From contig CAZPKF010000010.1 of assembly GCA_964587155.1 (NCBI GenBank), forward strand, positions 24,103-88,102: DNA of 64,000 nucleotides, in the 5' to 3' direction. This DNA comes from Hallerella sp964587155. GTDB taxonomy: Bacteria; Fibrobacterota; Fibrobacteria; Fibrobacterales; Fibrobacteraceae. A program made the position numbers and the translations under genes. Under the pieces are notes generated by a model, which worked only from the letters and a program-made list of their open reading frames with translations, was not told where the DNA came from and searched no databases. Positions 54,262 to 63,717 of the stretch are shown one piece after another (position 1 is the stretch's first letter; the number at the start of each line of letters is the position of its first letter).

Positions 54262-55056
54262 CTATCCGTTAATCAGCCTGTCAAAATCGATATCGGAAAC
54301 CTGTTCCGCGATAATGTCCGGCTGCCGGGCCAACTGCTTGACATCCCGAAGCTTCGTTTCTCCACAAAGGACCAAAGCGAAGTGGCATCCCGCGCGAATC
54401 GCCAATTCAAAATCCGTGTACAGGCGATCCCCGACAAATAGAATTTCTTCCGGTTTCAAATCTCCATTTTGCAACACCGGAGAAAGCATTTCCGGATTCG
54501 GTTTTCCAAAAACACGCGAAGGTTCGCGACCTGTCGCCGCTTTGAACATCGCCATGAAACTGCCTATGTCCGGAACCGGGCCAAGCTCATCGGGACATAC
54601 AAAATCCGCATGCGTCACCCAAAAATCCGCCCCGCGTTCAAGCCGCCAAGACACTTCGCAGAGATCTTTGTAATTGAAAGACGAATGGTAGGCGACAAGG
54701 ACCAATTCCGTTTTGTCCAAAGGAGCGTGAATGTCTAACGAAGGGTCCTCCGTGGCGAACCATTCGGCGACTTCCGGATTGGCAAACAGATAAATATTGC
54801 GGATGCCGCGGCGGTGAATTTCCGAAAGGGCAAATGTCATCGCCGAAAGGATTCTGTCTTTCGACTGGATGGGAAGTCCCATGCGCAAAAGGCTGTTCGT
54901 GTAAAACACAAGCGATTTGCTCGTATTGTTCGACAGATAATAAACGGGAAGCTTTTCCGCCACCCTCTGCACGGTTTCCACTGCGTTCGGATAGGGCTTT
55001 TTGGAAAGGTAAAGCGTTCCGTCCAAATCGAAAACAACAGCCTTAATTTGATTCAT
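54262..55056 (-). CDS. HAD-superfamily IIA phosphatase (NagD/PGP-like)
   Basis: 264 residues. Motif I is FDLDGTLY (about 9-16) with the nucleophile Asp, motif II YLSNNTSKS, and motif III/IV GDRLYTDFELAIRAGC near residue 214. The type IIA cap between the second and third motifs places it with NagD and phosphoglycolate-type phosphatases. Substrate specificity cannot be fixed; 2-phosphoglycolate or a nucleotide monophosphate are typical. It diverges from rsmE with about 25 bases between the two starts. Confidence 0.9.
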   Translation of the reverse strand: MNQIKAVVFDLDGTLYLSKKPYPNAVETVQRVAEKLPVYYLSNNTSKSLVFYTNSLLRMGLPIQSKDRILSAMTFALSEIHRRGIRNIYLFANPEVAEWFATEDPSLDIHAPLDKTELVLVAYHSSFNYKDLCEVSWRLERGADFWVTHADFVCPDELGPVPDIGSFMAMFKAATGREPSRVFGKPNPEMLSPVLQNGDLKPEEILFVGDRLYTDFELAIRAGCHFALVLCGETKLRDVKQLARQPDIIAEQVSDIDFDRLING

Positions 55057-55081
55057 GCGCCCAATTTAGTATTATTTGCCC

Positions 55082-55789
55082 ATGATGAAATCGCCTGACA
55101 CTTATTTTTACGCCCCCGAACTTTTTCCCGGACAATTATCCCTTTCCGAAGAAGAAAGTTTCCACGCCATCCGTGCCCTCCGCGCCAAAGTCGGCGACAC
55201 ATTGAACCTCACCGATGGCAAGGGGAATTTGGCCAGGGGAACAATCGAAAAAGCCGACGTGCGCAATTGCATTCTCCAGGTAGAATCCGTGGAACCTTCA
55301 AGAACGCCAAAGCCCAGGCTCCATTTGGCGATCGCCTGCCTCAAAGACGACGCAAACGAAGAAGTCGCGCTGCACGTGGGTGAAATGGAAGTCGCAAGCA
55401 TCACGCTGCTGCGCACGGAACGTTCCGAAGAGCCCAAAGATTCCGGACTGCAAAAAATCATACGGCGTTGTGAGCGCAAAGCGCTTGTGAGCCTAAAGCA
55501 ATCCCTCAAAGCCTGGATAACAGAAATCCGCGGACCCATTCCATTCGAAGAATGGCTTTCGCATTATGAGGGGAACATTATTTTGTGCGACATCGACGGA
55601 GAAGACTCCGCCGGAGAAATTTCGCAAGAGACGACTCTTCTCGTCGGACCGGAAGGCGGATTTTCCCCACGGGAAATCGATTTAATAAAACAACACAGCC
55701 GCGGAAACGTCAAGCTGTTGAAATTGGGAAAGACGCGGCTCCGCGCAAGGACTGCGGCAATCGTCGGCACCGGAAAACTTATCCGCTGA
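55082..55789 (+). CDS. rsmE: 16S rRNA (uracil-1498-N3)-methyltransferase RsmE
   Basis: 235 residues from the ATG at 55082 (a TTG two codons upstream and the ATG at 55085 are alternatives). RsmE is a SPOUT methyltransferase: an N-terminal PUA-like domain (about 10-70) and a knotted C-terminal domain with LLVGPEGGFSPREIDLI and a LGKTRLRARTAA motif, the SAM-binding knot. It methylates U1498 of 16S rRNA. The usual Glu in the LRxETA motif is Arg here. It overlaps no neighbour and is followed by slyD 53 bases later. Confidence 0.92.
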   Translation: MMKSPDTYFYAPELFPGQLSLSEEESFHAIRALRAKVGDTLNLTDGKGNLARGTIEKADVRNCILQVESVEPSRTPKPRLHLAIACLKDDANEEVALHVGEMEVASITLLRTERSEEPKDSGLQKIIRRCERKALVSLKQSLKAWITEIRGPIPFEEWLSHYEGNIILCDIDGEDSAGEISQETTLLVGPEGGFSPREIDLIKQHSRGNVKLLKLGKTRLRARTAAIVGTGKLIR

Positions 55790-55842
55790 GCCCCTCCACA
55801 AATTTTCTATCTTTGCTCAAAATTTCACGAAAAGGAAAGACC

Positions 55843-56514
55843 ATGTCCATTGCAGACAATACAAAAGTTGCCATCCATTACACGCTCAAAGACGATGCGG
55901 GGAACATTATCGATTCTTCTGTCGGAAAGGACCCGCTGAATTACGTCCAAGGGCAAGGCATGATCGTTCAAGGCCTCGAAAAGGCGATGTCCGGGAAAAA
56001 AGTCGGCGACAAATTCTCCGTTGACGTTTCCCCCGCAGAGGGTTACGGCGAATACAATCCGGAACTAGTCCGTTCCATTCCCAAAAACGCGTTCCAAGCC
56101 GAAGAAGTCAAACCCGGCATGGTTTTTTACGCGAACACGCCAGCTGGCGCCATTCCTTTGACTGTCGCCAAAGTCGAAGAGGAAACCGTCACCGTCGACA
56201 TGAACCATGAACTGGCAGGGAAAACGCTGCACTTCGAAATCGAAGTCATGAAAGCGGAACCCATGACCGAAGAAGAAATCCAATCCCTGAACGCGCAGCA
56301 CGAACACCATTGCTGCCACGGTGAAGGGCACGATGAAGACGGCGAGCATCACTGCTGCGGAAAGCACAAGCACGGCGATGACGGCGAGCACCATTGCTGC
56401 CACGGCGAAGGGCACGATGAAGATGGCGAACACCATTGTTGCGGAAAGCACGAGCACAGCGAAGACGGCGAACACCACTGCTGCGGAAAGCACAAGCACG
56501 GCGACGCATCCTAA
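55843..56514 (+). CDS. slyD: SlyD-type FKBP peptidyl-prolyl isomerase with extended His/Cys tail
   Basis: About 223 residues; GGAAAGACC precedes the ATG. The FKBP/IF domain (about 1-145) shows the SlyD order (VAIHYTLKDDAG, VQGQGMIVQGLE, insert-in-flap). The C-terminal ~75 residues are made of five units built around EHHCC, separated by short Gly/Asp/Lys/His spacers, adding many His and ten Cys. SlyD binds Ni2+ and Zn2+ through such tails and helps hydrogenase maturation, yet this tail is unusually long and regular. No hydrogenase or urease gene is near. Confidence 0.93.
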   Translation: MSIADNTKVAIHYTLKDDAGNIIDSSVGKDPLNYVQGQGMIVQGLEKAMSGKKVGDKFSVDVSPAEGYGEYNPELVRSIPKNAFQAEEVKPGMVFYANTPAGAIPLTVAKVEEETVTVDMNHELAGKTLHFEIEVMKAEPMTEEEIQSLNAQHEHHCCHGEGHDEDGEHHCCGKHKHGDDGEHHCCHGEGHDEDGEHHCCGKHEHSEDGEHHCCGKHKHGDAS

Positions 56515-56534
56515 CCGAAGTGATTGAAAAATTC

Positions 56535-56561
56535 AAATCCCGGCAAAAGCTGCCGGGATTT
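56535..56561. terminator. Terminator after slyD
   Basis: AAATCCCGGCA (56535-56545) and TGCCGGGATTT (56551-56561) form an 11-bp perfect stem with a 5-base loop, followed by TT. It stops the plus-strand slyD transcript and, with a weak A/T context, may also end the minus-strand proB transcript. Confidence 0.85.
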
Positions 56562-56626
56562 TTGTTTTAAATGAAACCGCTAAGATTCCTGGAAAAATGA
56601 ACCATCTTTTTTTGGCGACGGCAATT

Positions 56627-57769
56627 TTAAAACACGACCAAATCGTTTTTATGAATCACTTCTTCGGGAGCGTTTTCGCCCAAAATGGACCGTATCTGCG
56701 GCGTTTTTTTATGCAACACCAATTTTAAATTCGCGCTGTCCAATTGGGAAATTCCCCGGGCGATATGCTCTCCCGACTGCGAAAGGACTTCGATCAAATC
56801 CCCCGCCTTGAATTCCTTTTTTACGGCGACAACGCCAACGGGAAGAAGACTCGAATGCTTTTTCCGCAACGCCAAAAGGCAACCGTCATCAACCACTACG
56901 CGGCCGCTCGGCGTGCTGACAAAAGAAAGCCACCGTTTTCGGCTGCCCAACTTTTTGTGGCTTCCGATGAAAAGGGTCCCCGTCGCTTCGCCGTAAACAA
57001 TTTCGTGCGGGAGAACCTTCATTCCGTTGGCAAGGAACGCGCTGCAACCGCTTTTCGCCACCGACCGGATCGCCTCCACCTTGGAACGCATTCCACCCGT
57101 GCTCACCGCAGAACCGCTTTCGCCGGGCTTCCCCGTCAACGCCAAAATTTCCGGCGTGATTTCCGGGACAAAGCGCAACAGCCGCGCATGGGGATTCTTT
57201 TTCGGATTGTCGTCAAAAAGTCCATCCTCGTCCGTGAAGATGATATACAGGTCCGCATCAAAGAACAGGGCGACATCGCTGGAAAGCTTGTCGTTGTCGC
57301 CGATTGCATTCAACTCCTTGACCGCAAGGGAATCGTTTTCGTTGATTAAAGGCACTATCTGCTTTTCAATCATCGCATGCAACGTGTTCTGCAAATTCTT
57401 GTATCGCGTCCGGTTACGGAAATCATCCGCCGAAAGGAGAATCTGCCCGACGGCGATTCCGTTGCCCAAAAACATTTCGCGGTAAACATGCATCAAATCG
57501 ATTTGCCCAACAGCCGCGCAGGCCTGTTTCTCCGCCAAATTGTCTGGCTTCTTGTCGTACCCCAAAATCGCCATTCCCGTTCCGACGGCCCCACTGGTCA
57601 CGACGATAATCTCTTTGCCGTCTTCCACCAATTTCGAAACGGAATGGGCGAATTTCTGGACAAAAGTCGTGCGGACGCACCCCTTCTCGGAATCGACCAA
57701 AATTCGAGATCCGATTTTGATCACGATGCGTTTCGCTTCTCCCAAAATATTCTTGCGCAATTCACTCAT
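56627..57769 (-). CDS. proB: Glutamate 5-kinase
   Basis: 380 residues. ProB makes glutamyl-5-phosphate, the first step of proline synthesis, and is feedback-inhibited by proline. The amino acid kinase fold shows VIKIGSRILV, VVTSGAVGTGM, and the INENDSLAVKELNAIGDND substrate site; a C-terminal PUA domain (about 275-370) follows. proA is not adjacent. It follows rapA by 21 bases on the same strand, so it may be cotranscribed with it. Confidence 0.96.
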   Translation of the reverse strand: MSELRKNILGEAKRIVIKIGSRILVDSEKGCVRTTFVQKFAHSVSKLVEDGKEIIVVTSGAVGTGMAILGYDKKPDNLAEKQACAAVGQIDLMHVYREMFLGNGIAVGQILLSADDFRNRTRYKNLQNTLHAMIEKQIVPLINENDSLAVKELNAIGDNDKLSSDVALFFDADLYIIFTDEDGLFDDNPKKNPHARLLRFVPEITPEILALTGKPGESGSAVSTGGMRSKVEAIRSVAKSGCSAFLANGMKVLPHEIVYGEATGTLFIGSHKKLGSRKRWLSFVSTPSGRVVVDDGCLLALRKKHSSLLPVGVVAVKKEFKAGDLIEVLSQSGEHIARGISQLDSANLKLVLHKKTPQIRSILGENAPEEVIHKNDLVVF

Positions 57770-57790
57770 GGGTACACCTGCAAATCAAGT

Positions 57791-60730
57791 TTAACGGCAA
57801 ACGAGCAACCGAATGGAATCCAACCGAAGCTGCGGAGACTGGGCCGCTTTTTTGCGAAGGGCGACATTTTTGCGGAGCGCATCCAAAATGGGATTGTTTT
57901 GCGCCTTGCCCCGGAGTGTGAACAAATGGTTCATCCGTTGATATTCCCTTTCCGCACGGGCTTCCACCTTTTGGGCAGATTCTGCGGCAATCGCTTCCAT
58001 TTTCTGCGACGCAATGCGTTTTGCCATGGCGTGCCCCGTACTGGCGAAATAGCGGAGCTTTTCCGTGACAACAGGAACCTTTTGCGGAACACAGACATCC
58101 CGCATTTTCCCAGCATCCATCTTGGGCAGCAAATCGGAACGGTCATTGCCGCGCGCATCGATTAAAACGCGCAATAGCTCCGGTCCCACAACATCGGAAA
58201 GTCCCCACGAAGCGGGCACCGTCGTTTCCACGACAAAGTTGTATTGCATGATCAATTCCTTGGAGCCGGCATCATCCCAAATGACACAAGCCGAACGGCC
58301 TTTCCCGGAATCCGTCGCCAGGTCAATGACCCCTTGCGCTAAAGGATGCTCAACGCTCAAAAAAGAAATTTCATCATGAGTCATCGCCACGTTCCGGTCA
58401 AACGTTCCCGTCAACTCCCCGGCGCTGTCCACAGACGAATCTTCGCCACGTTCCCAAGCTGTCGAAAAGGAGGATTGCACGGACATTCCCGGAATCGTCC
58501 CAATTTCCATTTGCGCACCAGCCCGGAACACAAGGCTTGTAGGCACATAGCCTTTTTCCACGTCCACGCCGAAAGCGCCCAACGTTTCCAACATCAGATT
58601 TTTCAATCTGTCATCGGCATCGATGCGGCGGATTTCATCCGTAATCTGTTTGGAAACCTGCGGATCGCGAGAATTGTATTCCAGCAATTTATCGCGTCCT
58701 TTTTCGATATTTTTCCGCAGGGAATCGCTATCTTGCCGCACCAACGGGAGCGTTTCTTCCATAAATTCCGAAAGCTTTTTGTCCGGATCCGCCATCGCCG
58801 CAATCAAAGCGTCCGTATACTTGAGGAACAGTTCGCCCCCGCTCATCAAAGGCGCTCCGAACGCATTCAATCCTTCGTGATACCAGTGGAAGATCACTTC
58901 TTGCGCGCTGCCCTTCACATAGGGAACGTGGACGCGGATCGTCTGCGTTTGCCCAATCCGGTCTAAGCGGCCAATCCGCTGTTCTACAAGGGCCGCATCC
59001 AGCGGAAGATCGAACAGCACAAGATCGTGGCTGAACTGGAAATTACGCCCTTCAGAACCGATTTCCGACGCAATCATCAGCATCGGGCCACGGTCATCGG
59101 AAAATTGCGCAGCCGCCCTGTCCCGGGCGAGGATGGACATGTTTTCGGTGAATGTCACAAAGGCGTTTTCACCCACTTCCAAAGCGAGCACGCTAGCCAG
59201 AGCGTTCACCACATCCTGATGTTCGCAAATCAAAAGGACTTTGTCGTTCAGATGCTCTTTCAAGAATCCGAGCAGCCACGGGATGCGTTCGTCCAGTTTC
59301 CACGTCGACTTGTACTTGGTCATCAGAAGTCCGTTGACCATGATGTCGAAAGAAGTGTCCGATTCGGATGCCACCGCCTTTTTGATGAGTTTCCGGTATT
59401 CCGCATTCGGTTTCAACTCCACCGAATGCAATTCGCGTTTCGGAAATCCGCCAACACTGCGCCGCGTATTGCGGAACACAACGGAACCCGTTCCAAGCGC
59501 GTCGACAATGCGCCGCACCCATTCACCCGCCGACATTTCCTGCGTATTTTCGCGTTGCAGCCATTCGCGGATAGGGGAATTCTTGGGAAGCGCGGAATTC
59601 AAATCGTCCCACGACATCACCGCATCGGATTCGACGGGGAGTTTCAACAAGTCTCGGGCGACTTTGCGGTAAGATTCTTCGTCTTTCAAGTATTCCCGAT
59701 AATCCGCAAACCGAACCGGGTCGAGCATTTTCAGTCGGTTGAAATGCGATTCCGGCTGCAACTGTAGCGGCGTTCCTGTCAAAAGCAAGAGCCCTTTCGT
59801 ACGAGAAGCGATTGAGGACACCAACAGATATTCCCTGCTTGTAAAATCGTCTTCGCACACAAGGTGATGCGCTTCGTCGACAATTGTCAAATCCCATTCC
59901 GCACTCAAAAAATCCTGAGTCACAGCGGGCTGGCTCATGACGAATTCAATCGTACAGATAACGTTGTTCGCCATGGTAAACGGGTTTTCAATCCCGCCCC
60001 CCTTGTCCGCGTTCATTTGCAACGCACTGCGGACAAAGCCCTCGTCAACCAAAGTGAACACCTGGTTGAAACGGCGCACCATTTCCGTCATCCACTGGTG
60101 CTTCAGGGATTCCGGTACAAAAATCAAAGTTCGCGAAATGCGACCGGTCGAATGCAGGGAATGCCAAATCATTCCCGCTTCAATCGTCTTTCCTAGTCCC
60201 ACTTCATCGGAAAGCATCAGGCGCGGCAGCGCACTGGAATCGCAGGCACGGCGGCACAGGTAATACTGGTGCGGGATCAAATTGACACGTGGGCCTATCA
60301 TGCCGCGGACTGGCGAACGCTGCCATGAGCAAGAAATTTCGTTGGCCGTCTGCCGTCTGAGAAATTCCGCATTTTCCGCCACAGCCCCGCGAATCAGCTG
60401 TGAAAAAATATCCATTGCCCGCGGCGCCGCTTTCGAAACCAAATCCGATTCCCGGATTTCACGACCGCCACGGCCCACATAAATGGTCAAGTCGTCTTCG
60501 ACCCGGATGCTTTCAATGGCAAAGCTCAAACCCTTTTCGCTTTTCGCATTTTCTCCGACCGACAAAAGATACCGTTTAATGGGGGCGTCCGAATTGCGAT
60601 AAATGCGGATCTGTTTCACAGCGGGAAATTCGAGAGTCACATTCTTAAATTCGATTTTCTGAACTCGACCGACTCCAAGTTCGGGTTCCTTCTCGCTGAC
60701 ATACCGTTGACCGATTTGGAAAATACTCAT
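57791..60730 (-). CDS. rapA: RNA polymerase-associated SNF2 ATPase RapA
   Basis: The open frame extends to 60757; the ATG at 60730 is chosen because it begins with the conserved QIGQRYVSEKEPELGVGRV strand of RapA. About 979 residues, near the family length of ~970. N-terminal Tudor-like domains (about 1-110), Walker A DEVGLGKTIEAGM, DEAH box (VDEAHH), later helicase motifs including GRLDRIGQTQ, and a C-terminal domain. RapA recycles stalled or post-termination RNA polymerase. No Shine-Dalgarno of note. Confidence 0.93.
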   Translation of the reverse strand: MSIFQIGQRYVSEKEPELGVGRVQKIEFKNVTLEFPAVKQIRIYRNSDAPIKRYLLSVGENAKSEKGLSFAIESIRVEDDLTIYVGRGGREIRESDLVSKAAPRAMDIFSQLIRGAVAENAEFLRRQTANEISCSWQRSPVRGMIGPRVNLIPHQYYLCRRACDSSALPRLMLSDEVGLGKTIEAGMIWHSLHSTGRISRTLIFVPESLKHQWMTEMVRRFNQVFTLVDEGFVRSALQMNADKGGGIENPFTMANNVICTIEFVMSQPAVTQDFLSAEWDLTIVDEAHHLVCEDDFTSREYLLVSSIASRTKGLLLLTGTPLQLQPESHFNRLKMLDPVRFADYREYLKDEESYRKVARDLLKLPVESDAVMSWDDLNSALPKNSPIREWLQRENTQEMSAGEWVRRIVDALGTGSVVFRNTRRSVGGFPKRELHSVELKPNAEYRKLIKKAVASESDTSFDIMVNGLLMTKYKSTWKLDERIPWLLGFLKEHLNDKVLLICEHQDVVNALASVLALEVGENAFVTFTENMSILARDRAAAQFSDDRGPMLMIASEIGSEGRNFQFSHDLVLFDLPLDAALVEQRIGRLDRIGQTQTIRVHVPYVKGSAQEVIFHWYHEGLNAFGAPLMSGGELFLKYTDALIAAMADPDKKLSEFMEETLPLVRQDSDSLRKNIEKGRDKLLEYNSRDPQVSKQITDEIRRIDADDRLKNLMLETLGAFGVDVEKGYVPTSLVFRAGAQMEIGTIPGMSVQSSFSTAWERGEDSSVDSAGELTGTFDRNVAMTHDEISFLSVEHPLAQGVIDLATDSGKGRSACVIWDDAGSKELIMQYNFVVETTVPASWGLSDVVGPELLRVLIDARGNDRSDLLPKMDAGKMRDVCVPQKVPVVTEKLRYFASTGHAMAKRIASQKMEAIAAESAQKVEARAEREYQRMNHLFTLRGKAQNNPILDALRKNVALRKKAAQSPQLRLDSIRLLVCR

Positions 60731-60770
60731 GATGCGCAAGTTAGCTTTTTTATACATTTGAAAACGACTT

Positions 60771-61604
60771 ATGAATTGGTTTTACATCGACGAAAGCATC
60801 CAAGACGGCGACCGCCGAAAAGGTCCGGTCAGTTTTGAAGAACTCCGCGATTTGCGGAAAGAAGAAAAAATCGGAGATTCCACCCTGGTTTGGCACAAAG
60901 GTCTCGATGGTTGGATTTCGTGGAAAGAAGCTTTTCTTTCGGAAACAGAAAGACATTTGCAAGAAGATGAACGCGTGTTGAAAGAAGCCGTTGACGCCAT
61001 CCTCAAAGAACGCGTCGAAGTGAAAAGCGCCAAGTCTTATGCGGGATTTTTCGTACGGGGTGCGGCATACATCATCGACAACTTGACCGTTTTCCTCATC
61101 GGAACGCTCCTTTTTTTGCTCGGCGAACCTCTTTGGGAAAAGCTTTTCGCCATCGATTTCGGCGCTTTTGAAACGGCGGCGACCCCGATTTTTGAACAGT
61201 ACTTTTCCAAAGCGATAGACATTTCCGCTTTCAACGAAAAACTGTCCGAAGTCCCCGGCTTCGCAGATATTTACACGGTATTCGTCGGGCTCATTCTGAT
61301 TGTCCAGCCGATATACTTCATCCTCTTCAACGGATTCCTTTCGGCAACACCGGGAAAACTTTTACTCCGACTGAAAATCGAACAGGCAGACGGTTCGCGC
61401 ATTGGATTTCTCGGAGCGACAATCCGCTACATTTGCAGCCTCTTGACCCAAATGACTCTCGTGTGGCTGTGGGGCATCGGATACATCATCGCCATCATCG
61501 ACCCACAAAAGCGCGCCATGCATGATTTCTTTGCGGGCACACGCGTCGTTCACCAGCCCAAAGTTTCTGTCGCGGCAAAAAAAGGAAAACCAGAAAAGGA
61601 TTAA
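60771..61604 (+). CDS. RDD-family membrane protein with N-terminal GYF_2 domain
   Basis: 277 residues. An N-terminal GYF_2-like domain (about 1-55; WFYIDES, GPVSFEELRDL, GLDGWISW) binds proline-rich ligands in related proteins. A charged helix (about 58-82) leads to an RDD-type membrane domain (about 90-265) with an R-x3-Y-x2-D motif at its start, four hydrophobic helices and a GKLLLRLKIE segment. RDD proteins have been linked to Na+ or H+ transport and to envelope stress. It ends 5 bases before murA. Confidence 0.85.
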   Translation: MNWFYIDESIQDGDRRKGPVSFEELRDLRKEEKIGDSTLVWHKGLDGWISWKEAFLSETERHLQEDERVLKEAVDAILKERVEVKSAKSYAGFFVRGAAYIIDNLTVFLIGTLLFLLGEPLWEKLFAIDFGAFETAATPIFEQYFSKAIDISAFNEKLSEVPGFADIYTVFVGLILIVQPIYFILFNGFLSATPGKLLLRLKIEQADGSRIGFLGATIRYICSLLTQMTLVWLWGIGYIIAIIDPQKRAMHDFFAGTRVVHQPKVSVAAKKGKPEKD

Positions 61605-61609
61605 TTTGT

Positions 61610-62878
61610 ATGGATTACTTTTCAATCATTCCATCGGGAGCCCCCCTTTCCGGAGAAGTTGAAATCTCCGGAGCGAAAAATGCCGTTTTGGCCACAATGA
61701 CCGCGGCGATGCTCGCCGACGGAATCACGACCATCACAAACGTCCCCTACTTGCGCGACACCAAAACCATGTCCAACGTTTTGCGAATCATCGGCTGCCG
61801 AATCGACGGCGGAGCACATGAATTCAAAGTGGACACTCACGGAGCGAACCATTTAGAAGCACCCTACGAACTGGTCAGCACCATGCGCGCAAGCTTTTAT
61901 GTGCTGGGTCCCCTCGTTGCGCGCTTTGGCAGATGCCGCGTATCGCTCCCCGGTGGCTGCGCTTGGGGGCCGCGCCCCGTAGACCTCCATTTGAAAGGTC
62001 TCGAAGCCCTTGGCGCAAACATCGAAGTTTCCCACGGCTACGTGGAGGCGACCTCCAACGGGCCTCTCCCCGGAGGGCACTTCCGGTTCCCCATTTCTTC
62101 TGTCGGCGCAACGGTGAACGTGCTGATGGCTGCGACTTTGGCGAAAGGCGAAAGCATTTTGGAAAACGCCGCCATCGAACCGGAAATCGACTCCCTGGTG
62201 GATTTATTAACAAGCATGGGGGCAAAAATCGAAGGCCGCGGAACGCGTTCGCTTGTCATACAAGGCGTTCCCGAAATGCATCCGGGATTCAGCAAGACCA
62301 TTCCCGACCGCATCGAGGCCGGCTCATTCCTTTGCGGAGCCGTCATCAGCCGGGGAAAAATCAAAGCGACTCACTGCAACCCCACGCACATCAAATCCCT
62401 GCTCGATATCTTCGAAGAGATGGGGTGCACAGTCCGCACAGGCGAAGACTTTGCCGAAGTAGACGCATCCAAACGCGATTTGAAACCCGTCCATGTCGAA
62501 ACAGCTCCGTATCCGGGATTTCCCACCGATTTGCAGGCTCCTCTGATGGCCGTACTCGCCACCATTCCCGGCGAAAGCAAAATCCGCGATACCGTTTACC
62601 TGGACCGTTTCAAGCATGTAGCCGAACTCAACCGGCTCGGAGCGAACATTTCCCTCGAAGGAAACACGGCAACCATCAAAGGCGTCGAAAAACTTCAGGG
62701 CGCACCCGTGATGGCGTCGGACCTCAGGGCGGCAGCAGCACTTGTCATCGCAGGAATCGTCGCCGATGGAGAAACCCGCGTCAACCGCATTTACCACTTA
62801 GACCGCGGTTACGAAAATTTTGAATCCAAAATGGCCAAACTCGGCGGAAAAATCATCCGGCAAAACGACCAAACCTGA
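61610..62878 (+). CDS. murA: UDP-N-acetylglucosamine 1-carboxyvinyltransferase MurA
   Basis: 422 residues. MurA catalyses the first committed step of peptidoglycan synthesis, moving enolpyruvate from PEP to UDP-GlcNAc. The two-domain inside-out barrel is visible: SGAKNAVLATM with the catalytic Lys, the loop PGGCAWGPRPVDLHL with the Cys that fosfomycin attacks (equivalent to Cys115), and PYPGFPTDLQAP. The Cys is retained, so fosfomycin sensitivity at the target is expected. It follows the RDD gene by 5 bases, probably in one operon. Confidence 0.97.
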   Translation: MDYFSIIPSGAPLSGEVEISGAKNAVLATMTAAMLADGITTITNVPYLRDTKTMSNVLRIIGCRIDGGAHEFKVDTHGANHLEAPYELVSTMRASFYVLGPLVARFGRCRVSLPGGCAWGPRPVDLHLKGLEALGANIEVSHGYVEATSNGPLPGGHFRFPISSVGATVNVLMAATLAKGESILENAAIEPEIDSLVDLLTSMGAKIEGRGTRSLVIQGVPEMHPGFSKTIPDRIEAGSFLCGAVISRGKIKATHCNPTHIKSLLDIFEEMGCTVRTGEDFAEVDASKRDLKPVHVETAPYPGFPTDLQAPLMAVLATIPGESKIRDTVYLDRFKHVAELNRLGANISLEGNTATIKGVEKLQGAPVMASDLRAAAALVIAGIVADGETRVNRIYHLDRGYENFESKMAKLGGKIIRQNDQT

Positions 62879-62910
62879 AAACAGCGGCACACAGGTAAAA
62901 CGATGTTCAA

Positions 62911-62948
62911 AAAGGATGAGTCCGCTCCGATACCGGGCTCATCCCTTT
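62911..62948. terminator. Hairpin between murA and the DUF285 remnant
   Basis: GGATGAG-T-CCG (62914-62924) pairs with CGG-G-CTCATCC (62934-62944), allowing one G-T pair, across a short loop, and continues weakly with A/T flanks. No long T run follows. It lies where the plus-strand murA and the minus-strand remnant converge. Confidence 0.45.
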
Positions 62949-63136
62949 ACTTCACGTTTGACATGGCCCAGCGGCTGATATCGCCGTTGAACCTGATGCT
63001 GAAGGACAACTCTCCATATTTGTCACATTGGAGACGTCTATGTGATTCAAGTCAGCGTCAAAACCATATTTCTCAATTTCTTATTTGACAATTTGTTTGA
63101 TAGTTATGTTTATTGCAATAATCTCTTCTTTCGCAT
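62947..63136 (-). pseudogene. Decayed DUF285/BspA-type gene remnant
   Basis: Reading the minus strand gives, in successive frames, Ile-Ile-Ala-Ile-Asn-Ile-Thr-Ile-Lys-Gln-Ile-Val-Lys, then a stop codon, then EIEKYGFDADLNHIDVSNVTNM, a frame change, and FNGDISRWAMSNVK plus stop. This is the same sequence as the N-terminus of the intact gene at 63136-63543 (IIATNKTIRDIVKQEIEKHG, ADLNHIDVSQVTDM), with the middle units lost. Its original ATG (63136-63134) overlaps the intact gene's stop as TAATG. It is therefore a truncated, frameshifted tandem copy. Confidence 0.8.
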
Positions 63137-63543
63137 TAAACCTTTAAATTTTCAAACATATATGGATTAACTGATAATTGTAGTTTAGAATGAAGTAACA
63201 TTTTATTAGTATTAGCGCATTTTTTAATCTTCCATTTTGAAATATCACCATCGAACTTGGAGTCGCAGAACATCTCGCGCATGTCCGTCACATGGGACAC
63301 GTCCCACTTGCTAATGTTGCCGTTGAACTTGGAATTGCGGAACATTCCGCGCATGTCCGTCACTTTGGACACATTCCAACCGCTGATATCGCCGTTGAAA
63401 GCGGAGTCGCTGAACATCCAACTCATGTCCGTCACCTGAGACACGTCGATATGGTTCAAATCGGCGTTATTCCCGTGTTTTTCAATTTCCTGCTTGACAA
63501 TGTCGCGAATCGTTTTATTCGTAGCGATGATTTGATTTTCCAT
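63136..63543 (-). CDS. DUF285 (BspA-type LRR-like) repeat protein
   Basis: The open frame extends to 63606, but the ATG at 63543 has GGGTGG six bases upstream. 135 residues: a 30-residue N-terminal lead with Lys/Ile pattern, then units of about 24 residues containing SxVTDMSWMF, FNGDIS and WNVS/WDVS (about residues 33-110), and a non-repeat tail. DUF285 units form solenoids used in surface adhesion or host binding; no signal peptide is seen, so export would need another route or the protein is cytosolic. It lies between a longer homologue upstream and a remnant downstream. Confidence 0.82.
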   Translation of the reverse strand: MENQIIATNKTIRDIVKQEIEKHGNNADLNHIDVSQVTDMSWMFSDSAFNGDISGWNVSKVTDMRGMFRNSKFNGNISKWDVSHVTDMREMFCDSKFDGDISKWKIKKCANTNKMLLHSKLQLSVNPYMFENLKV

Positions 63544-63717
63544 AATACCACCCTTCCAAAAAAATGGTCGAAATAAACACAAAAAAAAAACAACAAAATG
63601 AAACAAATGTTCTGTTTAAAATCAACTAAAAAACGTCAGCTCCGCTCCGAATCGCTTCTGAGTATTCTTCTGCAGAAGTGCCGGAAACCAGGGGCAAAAA
63701 GTTCCCTCTTTTCCTCG
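63544..63717. other. Spacer between two DUF285 genes
   Basis: About 174 bases with an A/C-rich run near 63580. If the frame of the upstream gene shifted by one at the C6 tract (63726-63731), reading would continue about 30 codons to near 63633 with a Lys/Arg-rich sequence, so the spacer may partly be former coding sequence. Confidence 0.4.

Noticed and set aside
62903..63088. A 61-codon plus-strand frame after murA
   Set aside because: It is the reverse side of the DUF285 remnant; the minus-strand reading gives recognisable repeat units.
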